Source of the DNA: an uncultured bacterium
Lineage (GTDB): Bacteria; Bacteroidota; Bacteroidia; Bacteroidales; Muribaculaceae
DNA: 64,000 bases
Assembly: GCA_905214715.1 (NCBI GenBank)
Contig: CAJMMT010000008.1
Span: 52,531-116,530, forward strand
Direction: 5' to 3'
Positions 31,908 to 41,696 of this stretch are shown piece after piece. How positions within the stretch are numbered: the stretch's first letter is position 1; each line of letters begins with the position of its first letter. The notes under the pieces are model-generated. The model ran no database searches. It was not told the DNA's origin and saw only the letters and a program-made list of their open reading frames with translations. The translations under genes and the position numbers were made by a program.

Positions 31908-32600
31908 TCAGATTCTTTTGGGGACCCTCGCTTTTTTAACCTCGCCGATCTTCACGGAATCTTTACCACAACGGGGACCTTTGTCGCAAGCGTTTCCGGC
32001 GAACTTTGCCTTGCGGTAATTGCCCATCGGTCGGGCTGTCTTCATCTCTTTGGCGCGTTCCGCGCGTTTGGCCTTGAATGCGCTGTACTGTTCGGGTGTG
32101 AGGATATTCTGGAGTTCGGCCTCGAATTCCTGTCGGGCGGTGGCCTTCTTTTCTGCTTTTTCAGCCTTGCGGGCTGCCTTTTCCTCGGCGTTTTTCGCTT
32201 TGTCAGCCTTGGCCTGTTCCCTGCGTTTTGCGAAAAGGGCATCTATCTTGGTCTGCTGTTCGGGTGTCAGGTTGAGGTCGGCGAACATGTCGGGGGCACC
32301 CTTGCGTCCATGATGTTTGTCGGCTTTTGTCTTTCGGAAGTCTCCTTTCGCCTTATGATGTCCACGGGACTTGAGCTTGCCACATCCGGTATTGTAGCAG
32401 TCCTTATTGCCACACTGTGTATTGTTACATACATTTTGGGGACATTCGGTATTGGCGCAGTTTTCAGGTTTGCATCCCGCCTCTTCAAGACAAACCTTTT
32501 CGGCTTTCTCTATTTCTGTCTGCACGGATTTCTGGGCTGACGCGCCACATACTGAAGCTGCAACAAACGCGGTTGCCAATGCGATTCTGATCTTATTCAT
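31908..32600 (-). CDS. Secreted Spy/CpxP-like protein with a cysteine pentad array
   Basis: The 230-residue protein has a signal peptide (MNKIRIALATAFVAASVCGASA). Residues about 38-68 hold seven cysteines spaced exactly five residues apart (C-x4-C, mostly CxNxx: CANTE, CPQNV, CNNTQ, CGNKD, CYNTG). A basic helical part follows with two LTPEQ motifs (LNLTPEQQTKIDALF and LQNILTPEQYSAFKA), the mark of periplasmic Spy/CpxP and DUF4890 proteins. It also ends with a Cys-Lys-rich segment. It could bind metal or form a disulfide ladder. Chaperone or metal-stress function is inference. Confidence 0.75.
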   Translation of the reverse strand: MNKIRIALATAFVAASVCGASAQKSVQTEIEKAEKVCLEEAGCKPENCANTECPQNVCNNTQCGNKDCYNTGCGKLKSRGHHKAKGDFRKTKADKHHGRKGAPDMFADLNLTPEQQTKIDALFAKRREQAKADKAKNAEEKAARKAEKAEKKATARQEFEAELQNILTPEQYSAFKAKRAERAKEMKTARPMGNYRKAKFAGNACDKGPRCGKDSVKIGEVKKARVPKRI

Positions 32601-32833
32601 ATTCTATTTCTATCGTTTTGGTTTTGTCAAGGTTTCGGTCTATTTCTCTAAGCCGGCAACCCCTTCCCGTGGCCGGCAACATCTTTAAGACTCCCCATAT
32701 GGCGGCAAGGTTTAAACCCATGTCTTTTTTTAACTTCCATTAATATTCCGTAGCAACCCGATAAGGGATAAAATAAGTAACTTTACTGAAATTTCGCTTG
32801 AATACATCCCTCTCTCCCATACAACAACAGATA

Positions 32834-35800
32834 ATGAGCATAAACCTATATAATAAAAGCAAAGCCGGACGCCGTCTGATAGCCATTATGGTGGCTGCCC
32901 TCGCTGGTGGTGCGGTCATACCGGTTGTCGGTGCCGCGCCTTTCGTCCAGACGGCGGTTTCTGTAGCGGCTGCTAAAAAGAAGACAAAAGGCACTTCCAA
33001 CAAGAATAGAAAAAAGAAAAACACCAAAAAAATCTCATCTAAGAAAAAGAGCAGGAAGAAAACCGGCCGCAAGGGAGTATCCAAGCGGTGGACAGCTCCG
33101 AAACCGCAACAGACCGTCGAGGCCCCTTCCACCGATTCTCTCACATTGCTCGTCAACTCCAGGCTTCTCGCCCTTATCCCTCAGGATCAGAATCCAGGCG
33201 GACTGCGTGTCAACAAAGTCGTGCCTGACCATAAATCGCGTCTGGCCAAAATCAGTCTGAACGACAACTTCACATACCTGCCTGTAACCCCCGAGCTCAT
33301 ATCGCGTCTGTCGGAAGAGGTGACGCTTTCCCTGCCCGATTCCATCAAGGATTATCGTGTGTCGCTCAACGTGGGCAAGCATTCTCTCGGCTATTATATC
33401 ACAAAAGTGCAGCCATTGCCTGCCGGGGCCAGGGCCAATATCCCTTTCGTGATCAATGCCGATCCGTATATTCATCCTGTGAAAGGCATGGAAGGCGACA
33501 TACTCGCATTATGGCATAGCCACGGACGATATTATAAGCCCTCTGCCGGCTGCTGGATGTGGCAGCGCCCGTTTCTGTTCCAGTCGGTAGAGGATACCTA
33601 TACTATGAGCTATGTCCTGCCATTCCTCGTGCCCATGCTCGAGAATGCCGGGGCATACGTGATGCTGCCACGTGAGCGCGACCTGAATCCGAATGAAGTG
33701 ATAGTAGACAACGATACCAATCCCGACGGTCAGATATTCTCCCAGCCATATTATAAGGAGATGAATGGCATACGCAAGTGGACTCAAGGTGAAGGAGAGG
33801 GATTCATCTATGACCTCCCCGATTTCAGAGACACGGAGAATCCGTTTGAAAACGGCACTTATCGTCAGGTGCAGGCACAGTCATCCGGCGCTCCGTCTGC
33901 AGCCGCATGGTATGCCGATATTCCGGAGGATGGAGAATATGCCATATATGTCAGTTACAAGTCTCTGCCCAATTCGGTAACCGATGCGAGATATACGGTG
34001 AACTATTCGGGTGGCTCGCGTGAGTTCAGGGTTAACCAGAAAATGGGAGGAGGGACCTGGGTGTATCTCGGCACATTCCCCCTCGAGAAGGGATACAGCG
34101 ACCAGGAACCGGTAGTTACGCTTACGAATATCACATCCGGTCCCTCCGACCGTGTCGTTACCGCCGATGCGGTGAAGATTGGCGGCGGTATGGGCAATAT
34201 AGCCCGTTCACCGCGTCGTTCCGACATCCTTTATGACCCATCCACTCCTGAAGACGACCCCTCGGAAGAGGAGGTGGAAGAGGAGGAAGAGACTGAAGAA
34301 GATATAGATGCCACCGGAGATCTTGACCCGGAACCGGAAGTCCAGACCGCCTCCAAGAATGAAACGGGAGCGAAAAGTGGATCTGCACCGCAGTTCCGAA
34401 TCTCCGGGCTACCCCGATATCTCGAAGGAGCCCGTTATTGGCTTCATTGGGCCGGATTCCCCGAGAATGTCTACTCCCCTTATCACGGCAACGATGATTA
34501 CAAGGATGACTATACCTCAAGAGCCCTTTGGGTGAATTACCTTGCCGGAGGGTCTCGGGTGCTCCCTGATGACGAAGGGCTCGGCATACCTGTCGACCTT
34601 GCGTTCGCACTTCATTCCGACGCAGGCAAACGCGCCGACGACAGCATAGTAGGCACACTCGGCATATATTATACAAACGGCGGCGACAGTTACGCCGACG
34701 GCACACAGCGCATAAATTCCCGAATGCTTGCCGACCTTATCATGCGACAGATTACAACCGACGTGCGCCGCGAATGGGAACCGTCATGGACACGACGGTC
34801 GATGTGGGACAAATCGTATGTGGAGGCAAGAATTCCCGAAGTGCCCACGGCCCTGATCGAACTGTTGAGCCATCAGAACTTCGCTGACATGCAATACGGC
34901 CTCGACCCCGCTTTCAAATTCACCGTAGCGAGAGCCATATATAAGGCTCTTGGAAAGTTTATGGCCGAACGAAAGGGACGTGAATTCATAGTGCAGCCCC
35001 TACCGGTGTCGGATTTCAGCATAAGGCGTACCCATCCCAGACAATACAGACTGCAATGGCGTCCCACGGTCGACTCTCTGGAACGAAGCGCCAAGCCCAC
35101 CCGTTATATAATAGAAGAACGCAGCGGAGATGAGCTCGGATTCCATAAAATAGGGGAAACTACCGACACCCATTACGATGTACGCACAGCAGATAACGAA
35201 ATACACTCATTCAGAATCATAGCGGCCAACGACGGAGGACTCGCCTTCGCTTCCGAGACTCTCGCCTTCCGCGAAGGTAAATCTTCCTTAAAGCCGGTGC
35301 TTGTTGTCAACGGATTCACACGAGTTTCGGGACCGGAGTTTTTCAACGACGGAGACAGGGCCGGCTTCGACTCCGCTTCCGACTTCGGAGTACCATATAT
35401 ACGCGACATAAGCTATACAGGTCCGCAGACGGAATTCAGACGCAGCGCCGGTGAAGCATTCGGCCGCTCCTCTTCATCTGATGTAAACAAGACGATAGCC
35501 GGAAACACCTTCGATTACCCTGCCCTTCACGGCGAGGCCATAGCCTCTGCGGGCCGGGGATTCGTGTCGTGCAGTCTTGCCGCTTTCGAGGAAGGGGATG
35601 TGAAATCATCTGATTATTCTGCCGTCGACCTTATTCTCGGCAGACAGCAGACCACCGTAGTCGGACGTGGAGAGTCGGGCCGTAGATATCAGACCTTCCC
35701 CAAAAAATTGCGGGAGGCGCTTTCAGCCTATATTGAAAAAGGTGGCCGGCTTTTCATATCAGGAGAGAATATAGCTTCCGATCCTACAGGAGGTTATTCC

Positions 35801-36172
35801 GACGGACATAGTGCCCGTTGGCTTGAAAATACAATCGGTCTGACACTCGACACAGTTGCAAACACGCGTAGCGGACGCATCGAGACGACGCTTGCGGCTC
35901 CCGGTCAGGGGTTCACAAACCGTGCGTATGCCTATTCCAATACCCTGAATCCGGAACAATATATTGTACAGCACCCCGATCCTCTCGCGGCGACGGAAGA
36001 TGTGGTTTCGGTTCCTGTGCTCAGTTTCAGCGATACCGAAGGGATAGCGGGAATGCTGCTCAAGAAAGGCAAAGCACGAACTGTGGCGATGAGCGTACCC
36101 TTCGAGGCTATAACCGACAAACCGCGTCGTAACGCTCTGATGAAAGAGATTCTCGACTGGCTGGACCAATGA
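32834..36172 (+). CDS. Large secreted Amidase_3 protein with golvesin-like domain (xanthan lyase-type annotation)
   Basis: From MSINLYNKSK the protein has 1112 residues; an earlier ATG at 32798 is possible. It has a hydrophobic export segment (about 15-45), then a very basic stretch with many KKK/KKN runs. The N-acetylmuramoyl-L-alanine amidase (Amidase_3) fold appears split: LALWHSHGRYYKPSAGC (about 225-241) and FALHSDAG (about 592-599) supply likely metal-ligand histidines, and ALIELLSHQNFADM (about 676-689) the glutamate region. A golvesin C-terminal-like domain (about 350-455) and an acidic linker (EEEVEEEEETEED) are inserted. A fibronectin III-like domain follows near 735-810. Cleavage of peptidoglycan is the likely role. 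Confidence 0.75.
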   Translation: MSINLYNKSKAGRRLIAIMVAALAGGAVIPVVGAAPFVQTAVSVAAAKKKTKGTSNKNRKKKNTKKISSKKKSRKKTGRKGVSKRWTAPKPQQTVEAPSTDSLTLLVNSRLLALIPQDQNPGGLRVNKVVPDHKSRLAKISLNDNFTYLPVTPELISRLSEEVTLSLPDSIKDYRVSLNVGKHSLGYYITKVQPLPAGARANIPFVINADPYIHPVKGMEGDILALWHSHGRYYKPSAGCWMWQRPFLFQSVEDTYTMSYVLPFLVPMLENAGAYVMLPRERDLNPNEVIVDNDTNPDGQIFSQPYYKEMNGIRKWTQGEGEGFIYDLPDFRDTENPFENGTYRQVQAQSSGAPSAAAWYADIPEDGEYAIYVSYKSLPNSVTDARYTVNYSGGSREFRVNQKMGGGTWVYLGTFPLEKGYSDQEPVVTLTNITSGPSDRVVTADAVKIGGGMGNIARSPRRSDILYDPSTPEDDPSEEEVEEEEETEEDIDATGDLDPEPEVQTASKNETGAKSGSAPQFRISGLPRYLEGARYWLHWAGFPENVYSPYHGNDDYKDDYTSRALWVNYLAGGSRVLPDDEGLGIPVDLAFALHSDAGKRADDSIVGTLGIYYTNGGDSYADGTQRINSRMLADLIMRQITTDVRREWEPSWTRRSMWDKSYVEARIPEVPTALIELLSHQNFADMQYGLDPAFKFTVARAIYKALGKFMAERKGREFIVQPLPVSDFSIRRTHPRQYRLQWRPTVDSLERSAKPTRYIIEERSGDELGFHKIGETTDTHYDVRTADNEIHSFRIIAANDGGLAFASETLAFREGKSSLKPVLVVNGFTRVSGPEFFNDGDRAGFDSASDFGVPYIRDISYTGPQTEFRRSAGEAFGRSSSSDVNKTIAGNTFDYPALHGEAIASAGRGFVSCSLAAFEEGDVKSSDYSAVDLILGRQQTTVVGRGESGRRYQTFPKKLREALSAYIEKGGRLFISGENIASDPTGGYSDGHSARWLENTIGLTLDTVANTRSGRIETTLAAPGQGFTNRAYAYSNTLNPEQYIVQHPDPLAATEDVVSVPVLSFSDTEGIAGMLLKKGKARTVAMSVPFEAITDKPRRNALMKEILDWLDQ

Positions 36173-36223
36173 TGTTAACAGACACTCCGTAGACCAGACG
36201 TTCCAAATTTTATACAAATCGGG

Positions 36224-36253
36224 TTTGAGTATCGCCTAAAACAGCTATATTTG
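36224..36253 (+). promoter_or_regulatory. Promoter of the transketolase operon
   Basis: TTTG at 36224-36227 and TATATTTG at 36246-36253 are 18 bases apart. The leader before the ATG at 36297 would be about 37 bases. Confidence 0.7.
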
Positions 36254-36296
36254 CATTGAAAACACACAACCCCCATAAAGCATAAATTCAATACCA

Positions 36297-38312
36297 ATGG
36301 AAAAAGAGATTATGAACCTCGCCGCTGACAATATCCGCATACTGACAGCAGCAATGGTCGAGAAAGCGAAATCGGGTCATCCGGGCGGAGCCATGGGCGG
36401 AGCCGATTTTATCAATGTCCTTTACAGTGAATATCTTGTCTTCGACCCTGCCGATCCTATGTGGAACGCCAGAGACAGATTCTATCTCGATCCGGGCCAC
36501 ATGGCGCCGATGCTTTACGCCACGCTCGCATTCCTTGGCAAATACAGCATGGAGGATCTTAAGGAGTTGCGCCAATGGGGCAGCCCTACCACCGGTCATC
36601 CGGAACTCGATGTGGTGCGTGGTATAGAGAATACCTCAGGCCCTCTCGGTCAGGGACATACATTCGCGGTAGGTGCTGCGATAGCAGCCAAGTTCCTCCA
36701 CGCACGCACCGGTAATCCCGGTTTTGGCAATGAGACAATATACGCATACATATCGGACGGCGGCATTCAGGAAGAGATATCGCAGGGCGCGGGGCGTATA
36801 GCCGGCACCCTCGGTCTTGATAATCTCGTGATGTTCTATGACGCCAACGACATACAGCTCTCCACACCGGTAGATGAAATAACCAGTGAAGACACCGCGA
36901 TGAAATATCGCGCGTGGGGATGGCTTGTAATAGAGATAGACGGCAACGACGTGGACCAGATACGCAAGGCCCTTGACATCGCGAAGGCCGAAAAAGAGCG
37001 TCCTACCCTTATAATCGGCAAGACCGTAATGGGCAAAGGAGCGCTCAAGGCCGACGGCACGTCTTACGAACATGACTGCAAGACCCACGGAGCTCCTTTG
37101 GGTGGCGACGCATATCGCAATACCGTAAAGAATCTTGGCGGAGACCCCGACAATGCCTTTGTTATTTACGACAAGGTGCAGGAACTATATGATAACCGTA
37201 AGCGCGAGCTTGTCGATATAGTGGCCGCGCGTAGGTCCGAAGAGGAAGAATGGGCGAAAAACAATCCGGAGAAAGCTTCTGAGGTGAAAGACTGGTTCGC
37301 CAACAAGGCTCCGGTAATAGACTGGAGCAAGATAAGTCAGAAACCTGACCAACCCACCCGCAATGCCTCGGGAACAGTGCTCGCGGAGCTCGCACGACAG
37401 GTGCCCAACATGGTATGTTCGTCGGCAGATCTCTGTGACAGCGACAAGACCGGAGCGTTCCTTAAGAACACCCGTCCTTTCGCACGTGGAGATTTCGGTG
37501 GAGCCTTCCTTCAGGCGGGTGTAGCCGAGCTTACCATGGCATGCGTATGTATAGGTATGACGTTGCATGGCGGTGTCATTACCGCATGTGCCACATTCTT
37601 CGTTTTCTCCGACTACATGAAGCCGGCTATCCGTATGGCGGCCCTGATGGAACTCCCGGTGAAATTCGTATGGAGCCACGACGCTTTCCGTGTAGGTGAA
37701 GACGGTCCTACCCACGAACCGGTGGAGCAGGAAGCGCAGATCAGACTCATGGAGAAGTTGCGCAATCATAGCGGACGCGATTCTGTACTTGTGCTTCGTC
37801 CCGCCGATGTGGAAGAGGCGACACTGGCCTGGAAACTGGCTATGGAGAACGTCTATACCCCGACGGCACTTATATTCACCCGCCAGAACGTGGTCAATCT
37901 TCCGGAAGGGAACGACTATTCCGGTGTGGAGCGTGGCGGATATATCGTGGCTGAATCTGACACTGACCCCGATGTTGTGCTTGTTGCCGATGGCTCCGAG
38001 GTGTCAACGCTGGTAGAGGGAGCACGGCTTCTGCGTGCCGACGGTATGAAGGTGAGGGTGGTATCCGTTCCTTCAGAGGGCCTGTTCCGCCGTCAGGATT
38101 ACGGATACCAGCAGAGTGTGCTTCCTGCCGGAACACCCAAATTCGGACTTACCGCCGGACTGCCCGTGAACCTTCTGGGTCTTGTGGGCACCCACGGTAG
38201 AATTTGGGGTCTGGACACGTTCGGTTTCTCCGCACCTTACAAAGTGCTTGAGGAGAAACTCGGATTTACTCCGGAAAATGTTTACCGTCAGGTTAAAGAT
38301 ATGATGAAATGA
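36297..38312 (+). CDS. tkt: Transketolase
   Basis: The 671-residue enzyme moves two-carbon ketol units in the pentose phosphate pathway using thiamine diphosphate. Visible motifs are KAKSGHPGGAMGGADF (about 21-36), DPGHMAPMLYATLAF, the TPP motif YISDGGIQEEISQGAGRIAG (about 150-169) and YDANDIQLST, the Pyr domain FGGAFLQAGVAELTMACVCIGMTLHGG, and HDAFRVGEDGPTHEPVEQ. The C-terminal domain is complete. It shares four bases with the next gene, so the glycosyltransferase is co-translated. Confidence 0.95.
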   Translation: MEKEIMNLAADNIRILTAAMVEKAKSGHPGGAMGGADFINVLYSEYLVFDPADPMWNARDRFYLDPGHMAPMLYATLAFLGKYSMEDLKELRQWGSPTTGHPELDVVRGIENTSGPLGQGHTFAVGAAIAAKFLHARTGNPGFGNETIYAYISDGGIQEEISQGAGRIAGTLGLDNLVMFYDANDIQLSTPVDEITSEDTAMKYRAWGWLVIEIDGNDVDQIRKALDIAKAEKERPTLIIGKTVMGKGALKADGTSYEHDCKTHGAPLGGDAYRNTVKNLGGDPDNAFVIYDKVQELYDNRKRELVDIVAARRSEEEEWAKNNPEKASEVKDWFANKAPVIDWSKISQKPDQPTRNASGTVLAELARQVPNMVCSSADLCDSDKTGAFLKNTRPFARGDFGGAFLQAGVAELTMACVCIGMTLHGGVITACATFFVFSDYMKPAIRMAALMELPVKFVWSHDAFRVGEDGPTHEPVEQEAQIRLMEKLRNHSGRDSVLVLRPADVEEATLAWKLAMENVYTPTALIFTRQNVVNLPEGNDYSGVERGGYIVAESDTDPDVVLVADGSEVSTLVEGARLLRADGMKVRVVSVPSEGLFRRQDYGYQQSVLPAGTPKFGLTAGLPVNLLGLVGTHGRIWGLDTFGFSAPYKVLEEKLGFTPENVYRQVKDMMK

Positions 38313-39688
38313 CCCCTGCCGATACTAACGAACTACCCGTAATAATAGATTTCACAGATGTGCCGAGCCTTCGCAAGAAGATATTCGAGCTCGGACTCAC
38401 CCCTTACATATTGGTAAACCTGACCGGTCTTCCGGTCAGGTTTTACCCTTATGGTATGGAGAGGATGGTGCAGGTCGCCGAGGAATGCGATGCCTCCATA
38501 ACCTTTTCTTTTTATCGCGAGTCGCAGAAAGACGGCACACGTCGCGACCATCCTCTTAACGATTATCAGCTCGGCTCTGTAAGAGACAGCTTTGATTTCG
38601 GTCCGATGGTACTTTTGAATACGGCCGATGTGCTTGTCGCTTCCGAACGCCTGGAGGAGAAGCCATTCGATCCTGAAGCGAATCCCGATGGAGGATGGTA
38701 TGCCCTGCGCCTCGAAATGGGTGCGCGTCGTCCGGTGTGCCTTATTCAGGAATACCTTTATCAGACGGAACGTACGGACTATCGCACTTCGGGACAGCGC
38801 CAGCATGACTATCAGGAACGCTCACGACAGCGATACCAGCAGTGTATGGAACGGATTCTTACCGAGCATCTGAAACATATCGGCGCTTACGTAAGTTCGT
38901 CCCGGCTTTCCAAAGTAAATCTTTCGGAAGGAGAATACCCGGTTATCGCCTCGGTGGTAATACCGGTAAGAAACCGTGTGGCCACCATCCGCGATGCCGT
39001 GGAATCCGCGCTTTCACAGACCGCGGATTTCGATTTTAATGTCATAGTGGTCGACAACGCGAGTACCGACGGCACAACCTCTCTGCTTGAGTCCATATCC
39101 GACCCGAGACTGATCGTGATACATGTTGAAGACAGCGAAGGCCTCGGTATAGGAGGATGCTGGAACAAGGCGATACTCTCCGAATATTGCGGACGTTTCG
39201 CCGTTCAGCTCGATTCAGACGACGTATATGCCAACAATCTGACGTTGCAGAAGATTGTTGATTGCTTTATGGCTACTGACTGCGCCATGGTCGTGGGGTC
39301 GTATACATTGACAGACCGCGATATGGTTCCGCTCCCCGGCAAGGATATCATAGACCATCGCGAATGGACAGAGCAGAACGGGCACAACAACGCCTTGCGC
39401 GTAAACGGATTCGGCGCACCCAGAGCCTTCTTTACAGGTGTGGCACGCCAGATCCTATTCCCTAACGTAAGCTATGGCGAAGACTATGCCATGTGCCTGC
39501 GTATATCGCGTTCCTACCACATCGGTCGTATATACCAGTCCATATACAACTGCAGACGCTGGAAGGGCAATTCCGATGCAGCTCTTTCCATCGATAAAGA
39601 AAACGAGCATAATTCGTATAAGGACTTCATCCGTACCCTCGAGATAATGGCCAGGGTGAAACAGCATATGGATGACCTTCCGTTCTGA
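38309..39688 (+). CDS. GT2 glycosyltransferase with extra N-terminal domain
   Basis: The 459-residue protein has a GT-A domain from about residue 210: ASVVIPVRNRVATIRDAVES, VIVVDNASTDGT and FAVQLDSDDVYANN, the last holding the DxD metal site. The first 200 residues are an alpha/beta region I do not recognise, with RHD and Tyr-Arg-rich segments (QRQHDYQERSRQRYQQC). There are no membrane segments, so it is cytosolic. It starts inside the tkt stop (ATGA). The adjacent DUF4922 gene follows after 32 bases. Together they may make or use a nucleotide sugar, but substrates are unknown. Confidence 0.85.
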   Translation: MTPADTNELPVIIDFTDVPSLRKKIFELGLTPYILVNLTGLPVRFYPYGMERMVQVAEECDASITFSFYRESQKDGTRRDHPLNDYQLGSVRDSFDFGPMVLLNTADVLVASERLEEKPFDPEANPDGGWYALRLEMGARRPVCLIQEYLYQTERTDYRTSGQRQHDYQERSRQRYQQCMERILTEHLKHIGAYVSSSRLSKVNLSEGEYPVIASVVIPVRNRVATIRDAVESALSQTADFDFNVIVVDNASTDGTTSLLESISDPRLIVIHVEDSEGLGIGGCWNKAILSEYCGRFAVQLDSDDVYANNLTLQKIVDCFMATDCAMVVGSYTLTDRDMVPLPGKDIIDHREWTEQNGHNNALRVNGFGAPRAFFTGVARQILFPNVSYGEDYAMCLRISRSYHIGRIYQSIYNCRRWKGNSDAALSIDKENEHNSYKDFIRTLEIMARVKQHMDDLPF

Positions 39689-39720
39689 TAGTATCGACGG
39701 ACATATTATAGTAACCCGGC

Positions 39721-40611
39721 ATGAAAATATCGCACGAAGATCTGAAAGAATTTGTGGAACTGCAGCTCGCGGCTTGGCCCTTGGCGAAGAAAAATCATGA
39801 TGCGCTGGCTCAATGCCTGCGTCGCAAATTCCGTATAGGAGACCTAGATGGTGCATTCCAATATAACCCTGCAAGGATACGAAGTACCGGAGCCGATACT
39901 TCCGACAAGGGGGTGGCTTCCCGCAAATGTTTTCTATGCAGTGAAAACAGACCCACGGAACAGATTGCAGTGCCTATAGAAGAGGGCTGGGAGCTTCTGG
40001 TGAACCCCTTCCCTATCTTTCCGATGCATTTCACAATAGCATCTAATGTCCATAGACCTCAGCATGAGATAGCGTTCGAGATAATATCCATGGCCGAGAA
40101 ACTTGAGGGAATGACAGTCTTTTTCAATGGCTCCAAAGCGGGAGCTTCAGCTCCCGACCATAGTCATATGCAGGCTGTGCTCACGGAAGAGCTTCCATTG
40201 ATGAGACTCATAGAAGAATCCCATACTCCCGACAAGCCCGGAATTGCGTCGGCATCGGAACTCGGTCTTGATCTTCCGTTCGATGTTGTAAGCGCTCTCA
40301 TAACGCCTGATCCATCCGGAATGAGAGATATAGTGGGCATGCTTGACCCCGCGGACGGCCTACTGAACTTCTTCGCATTCATAGGTCGCGACGGATGGCT
40401 GAGGCTTGTAAGGGTAGAGCGCACAGCCCATCGGCCGACGTGTTACTACTCGGAAGAATCCGACAGATTGCTCGTAAGCCCGGGATGCGTGGATATGGCT
40501 GGTATCGTGATAACGCCGCGTAAAGAAGACTTTGACCGTATCACAGTCGCTGACATAGATAGAATCTATCGGGAGACCGGTAAGCCGGCCCATACATCAC
40601 CAGGAGACTGA
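39721..40611 (+). CDS. DUF4922 HIT-like nucleotidyltransferase/phosphorylase
   Basis: The 296-residue protein has a HIT-superfamily pattern: KCFLCSENRP (zinc or structural Cys pair, about 63-72), ELLVNPFPIFPMHFTIAS (about 91-108) and the active-site triad segment GASAPDHSHMQAVLTEELPL (about 142-161; H-S-H-M-Q matches HxHxQ). This is like GalT and GDP-L-galactose phosphorylase. It pairs with the GT2 gene just upstream on the same transcript. Transfer of a nucleotide to or from a sugar phosphate is likely; the substrate is not known. Its 3' end overlaps the convergent MBL gene by 46 bases. Confidence 0.82.
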   Translation: MKISHEDLKEFVELQLAAWPLAKKNHDALAQCLRRKFRIGDLDGAFQYNPARIRSTGADTSDKGVASRKCFLCSENRPTEQIAVPIEEGWELLVNPFPIFPMHFTIASNVHRPQHEIAFEIISMAEKLEGMTVFFNGSKAGASAPDHSHMQAVLTEELPLMRLIEESHTPDKPGIASASELGLDLPFDVVSALITPDPSGMRDIVGMLDPADGLLNFFAFIGRDGWLRLVRVERTAHRPTCYYSEESDRLLVSPGCVDMAGIVITPRKEDFDRITVADIDRIYRETGKPAHTSPGD

Positions 40612-41387
40612 AGAGCGATATATTCGCCATATTCCTTATTCGCATACAGATCGAAACGGCGTGCGTCGACTTCCCGCTTCTTCCGCTCATCGATATTCTC
40701 TCCAAGACTGAAATGCATGGGGAAGAAACGATCCACATCTATCTTTCTTACCAACTCGTAAGCTCCGGACCAATACCCTCGCCCCAATCGCGAGTCTACG
40801 GGGAACATCGCAATATCAAGTTTCGGGAAATCGGAGGCGATATCGCGCAGTGCCGCCATGTAATCGCCCTGCATCTTCCGTATCTCGGCTTCGGTAGATT
40901 CATCGAGCCATAACCATGCGTTCAGATCTCCGGCATGCAGTATGTCGAAAGTCCGTCCCATACCCGGCAGTGAAAGCGACACGACATAGGAATTCCCTAT
41001 GTCGGTAGAAGGGAAAGCCTTTATGCGGAACGATCCATCGGAGAACTCCTCGCCATTGCGTAAAACGGTATAAGAATCGTCAGGCAACTTTTTCAGATAA
41101 TGACGTGCGAAACGGGCAGTATCGTTACTCAATACGTAATGAATGTTCTCTCTTGCTTCTCTCCATCTGAAAATTGACGGGTTGAAATGGTCCTTGTGAT
41201 GGTGGGATACCACTACATACAGAGGTATTCCGGTAGGAATCATGTCAAGAAAAGCAGGCAGTTCCTGTATATCATATCGGGAACGTTGCTCATCGGCAGA
41301 GCATTTCCAGAAATCGAAAATAACCGAACAGCATCCCTCTGCTTTGAGTAGAAAGCAGGAATGAAATATGTAAGAAAGCGACAACAT
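40566..41387 (-). CDS. MBL-fold metallo-hydrolase
   Basis: The 273-residue protein has the metallo-beta-lactamase signature VVVSHHHKDHFNPSIF (about 58-73, HxHxDH), a further histidine in LHAGDLNAWLWLDES (about 155-169) and a late histidine in FFPMHFSLGE (about 245). The short N-terminus (YIFHSCFLLKAEGCCSVIFDFW) fits the RNase Z-less, UlaG-like small hydrolases. The substrate is unknown. It is transcribed towards the DUF4922 gene and overlaps its end by 46 bases, an unusual convergent overlap. Confidence 0.85.
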   Translation of the reverse strand: MLSLSYIFHSCFLLKAEGCCSVIFDFWKCSADEQRSRYDIQELPAFLDMIPTGIPLYVVVSHHHKDHFNPSIFRWREARENIHYVLSNDTARFARHYLKKLPDDSYTVLRNGEEFSDGSFRIKAFPSTDIGNSYVVSLSLPGMGRTFDILHAGDLNAWLWLDESTEAEIRKMQGDYMAALRDIASDFPKLDIAMFPVDSRLGRGYWSGAYELVRKIDVDRFFPMHFSLGENIDERKKREVDARRFDLYANKEYGEYIALQSPGDVWAGLPVSR

Positions 41388-41683
41388 GTAAGTAGTTGGT
41401 AAAAATTAATCGATATATAAGTATATGGAAATCATTAACTATAAAACTTGTTCTTTCGGGCCGCTTCGGCAGTGTCAGTCAGTCGCATATGGTATATGAT
41501 CTTTTCTTCCGCAGCCGAACTGTCTCCGAAATAACGGCGTTTTATATGTTCATTAATTTTTTCCAACTACTTATCTGAAAATGTTAAGGGTGTGGAGAGT
41601 CTATAAGATGCATGATTCCACCCTTCCCTATATATAATGAACCCGGGCGGGGCTGGAATGTTGTAGGTATGAAGTTAAATTTC
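41388..41683. other. Divergent gap before the DUF4924 gene
   Basis: About 300 bases without a gene. It contains an imperfect hairpin near 41588-41625 (GGGTGTGGA with TTCCACCC) of unknown meaning. The promoter of the next gene is at the right edge. Confidence 0.4.
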
Positions 41684-41691
41684 TAATTTTG
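41660..41691 (+). promoter_or_regulatory. Promoter of the DUF4924-prfC operon, leaderless geometry
   Basis: TAATTTTG at 41684-41691 matches TAnnTTTG and GTTG lies 20 bases upstream at 41660-41663. The ATG begins only five bases later, at 41697, so the transcript should start at or within a few bases of the start codon. Confidence 0.65.
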
Positions 41692-41696
41692 CAATT

